From Jaltomata sinuosa (taxonomy: Eukaryota; Streptophyta; Magnoliopsida; Solanales; Solanaceae), in contig QJPP01001705.1 in NCBI GenBank assembly GCA_003996215.1, positions 1 to 64,000 of the forward strand: DNA of 64,000 nt, given 5' to 3'. Below are positions 58,348 through 64,000 of the stretch, in pieces. Under the pieces are notes generated by a model, which searched no databases, was not told the DNA's origin, and saw only the letters and a list, made by a program, of their open reading frames with translations. Both the position numbers and the translations under genes were made by a program. Every line of letters begins with the position of its first letter. The first letter of the stretch is position 1.

Positions 58348-60876
58348 TCAAGCTGGAATGGAATAGGATGGAAAGAGATGAGGGTACTTGGCTTTCATGG
58401 CTAATTCCGCTTCCCAAGTAGCTCCTTCAACAAGCTGATTTCTCCAAAGAACTTTTACTGAAGTGACTTCTTTGTTCCTCAACCTCCGAATCTGACGATC
58501 AAGGATTTCTACGAGGACCTCCTCATAGGTGAGACTATCATTTACACATACATCCTCCAAAGGAACAATCAAGGTCGGATCGGCAACACACTTTCTTCAA
58601 TAAGGAAACATGGAAAACTAGATGAACCGCTTCTAAATCCGATGGCAAATCCAACTCATAAGCAACCTTACCAACCTTCCTCAGAATCCGATAAGGACCT
58701 ACAAAACAGGGACTAAGCTTCCCTTTCTTGCCAAATCTCATCACACCTTTCATGGGTGACACCTTTAAAAAAGTCCAATCATCAACTTTAAATTCTAATT
58801 CCCTCCTCCTCACATCCACGTATGATTTTTGTCGACTCTGAGCGGTCTTCAACCTCTCCCTAATAAGCTAAATTTTTTCCTTAGTCTCATGAACCGAATC
58901 TGGACCAATCAAGGCTGCCACACCTACCTCAAACCAACCAATAGGAGATCTACATCTTCAACCATAAAGTGCCTCATAAGGAGCCATCTGGATGCTAGAG
59001 TGAAAGCTGTTGTTGTAGGCAAACTCGATAAGAGGTAAGTGATCATCCCAATTACCTTTGAAATCAATCACACAATCTCTCAACATATCCTCCAAAGTAT
59101 GAATAGTACGCTCTGCCTGGCTATTTGTCTGAGGGTGAAAAGTTGTGCTAAGCTTCACCTGAGTACCAAGACCTCTCTAAAATGATCTCCAAAACTGAGA
59201 AGTAAACTGAGTACCCCTATATGAAATGATGGACAAAGAAACACCATGCAATCAAACTATCTCCCGGATATAGAGTCTGGCATAATCGTCTGCTGAATCC
59301 GTAGTCTTAACAACCAAGAAATGAGATGATTTAGTCATCCGATCGATAATCACCCAAATCGAATCATGTTGCCTTCGAGTACGGGGAAACCTGTAATGAA
59401 GTCCATATTCATCGCTTCCCATTTCCAAGTGGGAAGGTCAATAACCTGAATCATGCCACCCTATCGTTGGTGCTCTACCTTCACCTACTGATAGTTGGGA
59501 CACTTAGCCACAAAATCAGCTATGTCCCTCTTCATACCATTCCACCAATAGACCTCCCGTAGATCACGGTACATCTTGGTGGCACTGGGGTGGATGGAAT
59601 ATTTGGAACTATGAGCCTCTGTCAAAATCTGTTGTCTCAACCCCTCTACATTTGGCACACATAGTCGACCCTGATAACGGAGTACACCATCTCCCCCTTG
59701 CGAGAACACCTCCACCCTTTGCTGATGGACTGCACCCTTAAGCTGAAGTAAAATGGGATCACTGTCTTGCTTTGCCTTCACTTCTGCTACCAAGGATGAT
59801 TTGGAACCATTCTGAACAATAACACTACCTTATGTCGAATCTATAAGGTGAACTCCCAACCGAGCTAGCCTATGAACCTCCTTAACCAGTTCCTTCTTTC
59901 CTTTTTTGATTGAAGACACACTACCCATCGACAATCTACTAAGTGCATCCTCCAAAACATTGGCCTTACCCGGATGGTAAAGCACACTCATGTCATAATC
60001 CTTAAGGATCTCAAGCCATCTCCTTTGTCGCAAATTCAATTCCTTCTGAGTGAACACATACTAAAGACTCTTATAATCGGTGAATACATCCACATACACC
60101 CCATACAAATAATGTCTCCAAATCTTCAAAGCAAAGACCACGGCTGCTAACTCAAGATCATGAGTAGGGTAGTTCTTCTAATGTCTCCAAATCTTCAAAG
60201 CAAAGACCACGGCTGCTAACTCAAGATCATGAGTAGGGTAGTTCTTCTCATGAGTCTTAAGCTGTCTAGAGGCATAAGCAATCACCTTACCACGCTGTTT
60301 CAAAACATAACCCAAACCAATCCTAGAAGTATCACAATACACAAAAAAATCATCTAGGCCCTCGGGTAGAGCTAACACTGGAGTTGTGGTCAATCTAGTC
60401 TTCAATTCCTAAAAGTTCTTCTCACACAAGTCAGACCACTGAAATTTTACCTTCTTCTGAGTCAATTGGGTCAAAGGGGCAGCAATGGAAGAAAATCCTT
60501 CCACGAACCTCCTGTAATAGCCAGCCAAACCAAAAAAGCTTCTAATATCAGACAGGAAAGTAGATTTAGGCCAGTTCTTTACTGCCTCTATATTTTAGAA
60601 TCAACCCGAATACCATCTTTAGTTACAATATGACCCAGAAAAGAAACAAACTACATCTAAAAGTCACACTTGCTAAACTTAGCAAATAACTGCTGGTCCT
60701 TGAGAGTTTGCAACACAACTCTCAAATTGTCCGCATGTTCCTCCTCACTCCGAGAGTAGATGAGGATATCATCAATGAAAATAATCACAAACATATCCAG
60801 GTACTGTTGGAACACACGATTCATCCAATCCATAAAGGCTGCAGGAGCATTCGTTAGACCAAAAGACATCACAACA
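58348..60876 (-). pseudogene. Gypsy pol: RT, RNase H, integrase and C-terminal tail
   Basis: On the minus strand from right to left: RT core (60872-60657) MSFGLTNAPAAFMDWMNRVF, with active-site FIDDILIYS, then KFSKCDF; RNase H (60405-59830) with LALPEGLDDFFVYCDTSRIG, DLELAAVVFALKIWRH and RQRRWLEILKDYDM, followed by YHPGKANVLEDALSR; the H2C2 zinc-binding region with WWNGMKRDIADFVAKCPNYQ; integrase (59158-58958) TTFHPQTNSQAERTIHTLED; then the linker VGPYRILRKVGKVAYELDLP and the 'WRNQLVEGATWEAE' tail (to 58348). Stops and shifts are frequent, and a 69-bp tandem duplication lies in RNase H. The RT N terminus, protease and gag are missing: at 60876 a copia element begins. Confidence 0.9.
60111..60248 (-). 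repeat. Perfect 69-bp tandem duplication inside RNase H
   Basis: 60111-60179 and 60180-60248 are identical as far as I can read, both starting AATGTCTCCAAATCTTCAAA. The 69 bp equal 23 codons, so the duplication keeps the frame and repeats the segment holding DLELAAVVFALK. Confidence 0.9.
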
Positions 60877-60878
60877 AA

Positions 60879-60891
60879 TTAGTATTAGAGC
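60879..60891 (+). promoter_or_regulatory. Primer-binding site of the copia element
   Basis: TTAGTATTAGAGC is a two-mismatch version of TTGGTATCAGAGC. It lies directly at the join with the gypsy RT; no LTR precedes it. Confidence 0.65.
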
Positions 60892-60919
60892 AGATCTCAC
60901 ATCCAGTGCCTAACAACAC

Positions 60920-61903
60920 ATGAGAAAAGATCAAATAGAAGCATACCAAATTATCGGAGCAATACTGCAAGACAAACACTCATCAAATAGACCTCCTTAC
61001 TTCAATGGACAATACTATTCTCACTAGAAGGAAAGATTCAGAATCTTTCTGCAAGCAAATGATTTCCAAGCCTGGGTTATGATGAATATGGGACCAAAAC
61101 CTATCCATGGAATCACAGGAAAAGACTCGACAAGCAAAGTCGATCTGGAAACCTTTGAAGTCACAAAAGAGCAACAAGAGGTAATTCAAACTAATGCTAG
61201 GGCTATAAGTTTGCTTTATTGTGCAGTTAGCGGATCAGACTATGACAAGATCTCCACCTGCAAAACTGCAAAGGAAATGTGGGATAAACTGGAAGTTACG
61301 TATGAAGGAACCACCAAAGTAAAAGAAGCCAAGATTAGTGCCCTGGTAAATGAATATAAATTATTCAAAATGGCAGATGAAGAATCCATTGAAACAATGA
61401 TTTCACGATTCAGCAAAATAGTAGGAGAACTCAAATCTCTTGGAATGGTCTAATCAAATGGACTACAAGTCAGAAAACTCATCAGAAGTCTTCCCAAGAT
61501 TAGGGAAACCAAAGCTACCATCCTTGAATATAGAGACCTAGAAAACATGACTTATGACGAGTTACGAGGAAATATGATGGCCTACGAACAAAACCATATC
61601 AACAGGCATCTCAAGGAGGAAAAGAAGAAAACTGTTGCTTTCAATGTAATATCTCAGGAAGATACAGTGGAAGGAATTGACGAGGAAGGAAATGAGGCAC
61701 TAGCTCTAATCAATAGAGGAGTTAGACATATGTTGAGGCAAAGGAACCAGAAGTCACAATCAAACAATAAAGGTAATGAATATCAAAGGAATGACGATAG
61801 ATGTTACCACTGCAGAAAACCAGGACACATCAAGCAAAATTGTCCAGAACTTAAAAGTAAAGGTGTTCAAAAAACCAACAACTCAAAGAACTTTGGAGCC
61901 TAG
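60920..61903 (+). pseudogene. SIRE/Maximus-like copia gag with three in-frame stops across gag and linker
   Basis: Starts at ATG 60920. RPPYFNG leads to H*KERFRIFLQANDFQAW; the TAG at 61025 replaces the usual Trp. The capsid part has TAKEMWDKLEVTYEGTTKVK. A TAA at 61451 follows LKSLGMV. Then VRKLIRSLPKIRETKATILE and DLENMTYDELRGNMMAYEQN, and the zinc knuckle CYHCRKPGHIKQNC. A third stop, TAG at 61901, sits where Trp is expected (GA*SDEKASEDES). All segments stay in one frame with the downstream pol, so this is a single gag-pol ORF damaged mainly by nonsense changes. Confidence 0.9.
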
Positions 61904-61957
61904 AGTGATGAAAAAGCATCAGAAGATGAATCAGCTGAAACTGCAAATATCTGCTTC

Positions 61958-64000
61958 ATGGCCATCGGTGAAACAAGCGAGGTAAGATATCCTAACTGCC
62001 CAAACGGTTCAAATCTTCAAACCTCTCTTAATTGGGTTACCGACGATCTCCAGAATCTTATTGATGAATACAATAAGCTTGCCAGAGAAAAAACGGACTG
62101 GCAAATTCTTCTTGAAGCAAGCCAAATTGATGTAGCTCTGTTTAAGAAAGAACTTGGTGAAGTAAAAATGCTTTTAAACATTCCAAAGAAATCACTAAGT
62201 CAATCCTCAGTAAAACCCACAGATCTTCTTCAAAAAGATCAAAAACTGAACGCTTTTCAAACTCCTCAAATGACTTTCATTCTGCTAAGAGCTTTTTCAA
62301 TCGTCATAAACCTACTTGTTTCACTTGTGGAAAAATTGGTCACAAAGCTTTTAACTGTAGAAGGAATCATCCTGGAAAATGGGTTTGGAGACCTAAGGAT
62401 AACAATACTAACCATCAATGAATCAAAGATACTTGGGTACCTAAGAGAAACTAATTTACTAATTTTGCAGGAAAACTCCAGAAAAACATACAAGAAAGAT
62501 ATATGGGTAATAGACAGTGGGTGTTCCAGACATATGATGGGCAAAAGGGAAAATTTCAAATCTGTAAAATATATTGACGGTGGATATGTGAGATTCGATG
62601 ACAATGCTAAAGGAGAAGTAGTAGGAGTTAGATCCATAACCATAAGTCCCTCATGTAACTTAATTGAAGTATACTTGGTTGATGGGCTCAAGCATAACCT
62701 TCTCAGTAATAGTCAACTCTGTGCTGCAAGATTCAATATGATGTTCAATTCTATCAAATGCACAATCAACAATGTAGCAAACAACATCTTCATAATCGGA
62801 GATTGGGTTGAAAATATTTATGTTTTAAATAATGTTGATTTACCTACTTTAACCTGTCTCACTGCTTTATCTTGTGATCCTTGGATATGGCATAGAAAAC
62901 TTGGACATGTAAGCATTCATGCTCTTGAGAAACTTTCTAGACTAGAACTTGTAATTGGTCTGCCAAACTAAAGCTTGAGAAGGATCACATATGTGATGCT
63001 TGCCAACTTGGTAAACAGACTCGATCTTCTTTCAAGGTCAAGGATATTGTAAGCACGACCAAACCTCTCCAACTTTTTCACATGGATATATTGGTCCTAC
63101 CAGAACTATCAACATCGGAGGAAAGAGCTATTATGCCTTTGTTATTGTTGATGATTTTTCTAGATTCACTTGGGTCATTTTTCTTACTCACAAGCATGAA
63201 AATTTTGCTAACTTTGAAGTGTTTTGTAGAAAAGTACAAAGAGAAGCAGGTTATTTCATCTCTACCATTCACAGTGATCATGGAAGCGAATTTGAGAACA
63301 ACGCCTTTGAGGACTTTTGTTCAAAATAGGGCAGCACTCAGAACTTCTCATCACCGTGGTCACCTCAACAAAATAGAGTAGTTGAGAAAAAGAACAGATC
63401 TCTTCAAGATACTATTAGAACTCTACTACTGGAACAATCCTACCCGATCACTTCTAGGCTGAAGCAGTAAGCACAGCCTGTCACATCCTCAACAAGTGTT
63501 TAATCAGACCTATCCTAAAAAAAGACTCTATATGAATTATGGAAAGGGAAGAGGTCCAATATCAACTATTTCCATCCCTTTGAATGCAAATGTTTCATCC
63601 ACAATAATGGTAAGAATAATTTGGGTAAGTTTGATCCACAAAGCGATAAAGGTATTTTCTTGGGATACTCCCCTTCAAGTCATGCTTTTAGAGTTTTTAA
63701 TAAACATACTCTCAGTGTTGAAGAATCTGTGCATATAGTTTTTAATGACTCTAACACTATCTTGGAGAAATCTAGTAGCCATTTTATTGACGAAGAACAG
63801 GTATTCAACATAGTTCCAAAGTAACCAAGTCTGTCAGCTGAACCACAAGAGTCGACTACCATTCCTAAAGAGTCGACTGATGTTACTGAAGTTCAAAAAT
63901 CAAATGTCCTAAGATAATGGAGACACAATGCCAGCTTTACAAATGACTTTATTATTGGAGATCCAAATGAGAAAATGCAGACAAGAGGCTCATTAAGAAA
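61958..64000 (+). pseudogene. SIRE/Maximus-like copia protease and integrase, running off the window
   Basis: Same frame as gag. After a coiled-coil-like stretch (LQNLIDEYNKLAREKTDW), a second zinc knuckle CFTCGKIGHKAFNC is encoded at 62317-62358 but in another frame. The protease follows: WVIDSGCSRHMMG with active-site DSG, DDNAKGEVVG and LVDGLKHNLLSNSQLC. The GAG-pre-integrase zinc segment is WIWHRKLGHVSIHALEKLSR then CDACQLGKQTR; the integrase core has IVDDFSRFTWVIFLTHKHEN, TIHSDHGSEFENNAFEDFC and SPQQNRVVEKKNR, then GKFDPQSDKGIFLGYSPSSH. Several stops and shifts break it (for example near 62970, 63330 and 63460). RT and RNase H would lie beyond 64000. Confidence 0.9.

Noticed and set aside
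1..64000. Satellite DNA or a centromeric array
   Set aside because: All tandem arrays are under 1 kb and sit inside identifiable retroelements; no long monomer array is present.

Overview
This is a stretch of plant nuclear DNA, very probably from a Solanaceae species or a close asterid. The reasons are: two intron-bearing plant-type exostosin (GT47) genes; Stowaway-type and other MITEs; nested LTR retrotransposons with plant tRNA-Met primer-binding sites (TGGTATCAGAGC and variants); and repeat families of the Ogre/Tat, Del/Tekay-like, Athila-like, copia and LINE types that I associate with Solanaceae. Species cannot be decided from the sequence alone. No rRNA, tRNA, CRISPR or bacterial features are visible.

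Layout. 1-9144: the 3' non-coding internal part and the 3-kb 3' LTR of an Ogre/Tat-like Ty3/gypsy element (+). Its internal part is packed with tandem and dispersed repeats that fold into hairpins. It is inserted into the reverse transcriptase of a second gypsy element (-), whose protease, gag, PBS and 5' LTR follow (9145-15393). 15394-20351: decayed sequence ending in a gypsy-type LTR (+). 20352-36000: the gene island, holding two tandem GT47 genes (23422-26399 and 29545-32319), several MITEs, a local duplication and a solo LTR with a perfect target-site duplication. 36066-41570: copia pieces (-) joined to a gypsy leader and LTR (-). 41571-49102: an Athila-like element (+) that has gag, a plant-transposon-type ORF and its 3' LTR but no recognisable pol, interrupted by another gypsy LTR. 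49103-51744: a decayed copia element (-). 51745-53503: LINE ORF1 and the first codons of ORF2 (+), cut off by a gypsy LTR. 53504-60876: two related gypsy elements (-), one inside the other. 60877-64000: a SIRE/Maximus-like copia element (+) that starts at its PBS without a 5' LTR and runs off the window.

The only apparently intact host genes are the two GT47 paralogues. They share exon phases and two identical exon lengths (131 and 349 bp) and each encodes a type II membrane protein expected in the Golgi. All retroelement ORFs are broken by stops, shifts or insertions.

The strongest candidate for something undescribed is in the Ogre-like 3' region. A roughly 55-nt motif occurs at least ten times and can fold as a three-way junction in which all three stems change by paired, compensating substitutions while the single-stranded joints stay constant. 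A separate 68-bp array in the same region has two hairpins per unit, also with compensating changes. I could not search databases, so novelty is not established.
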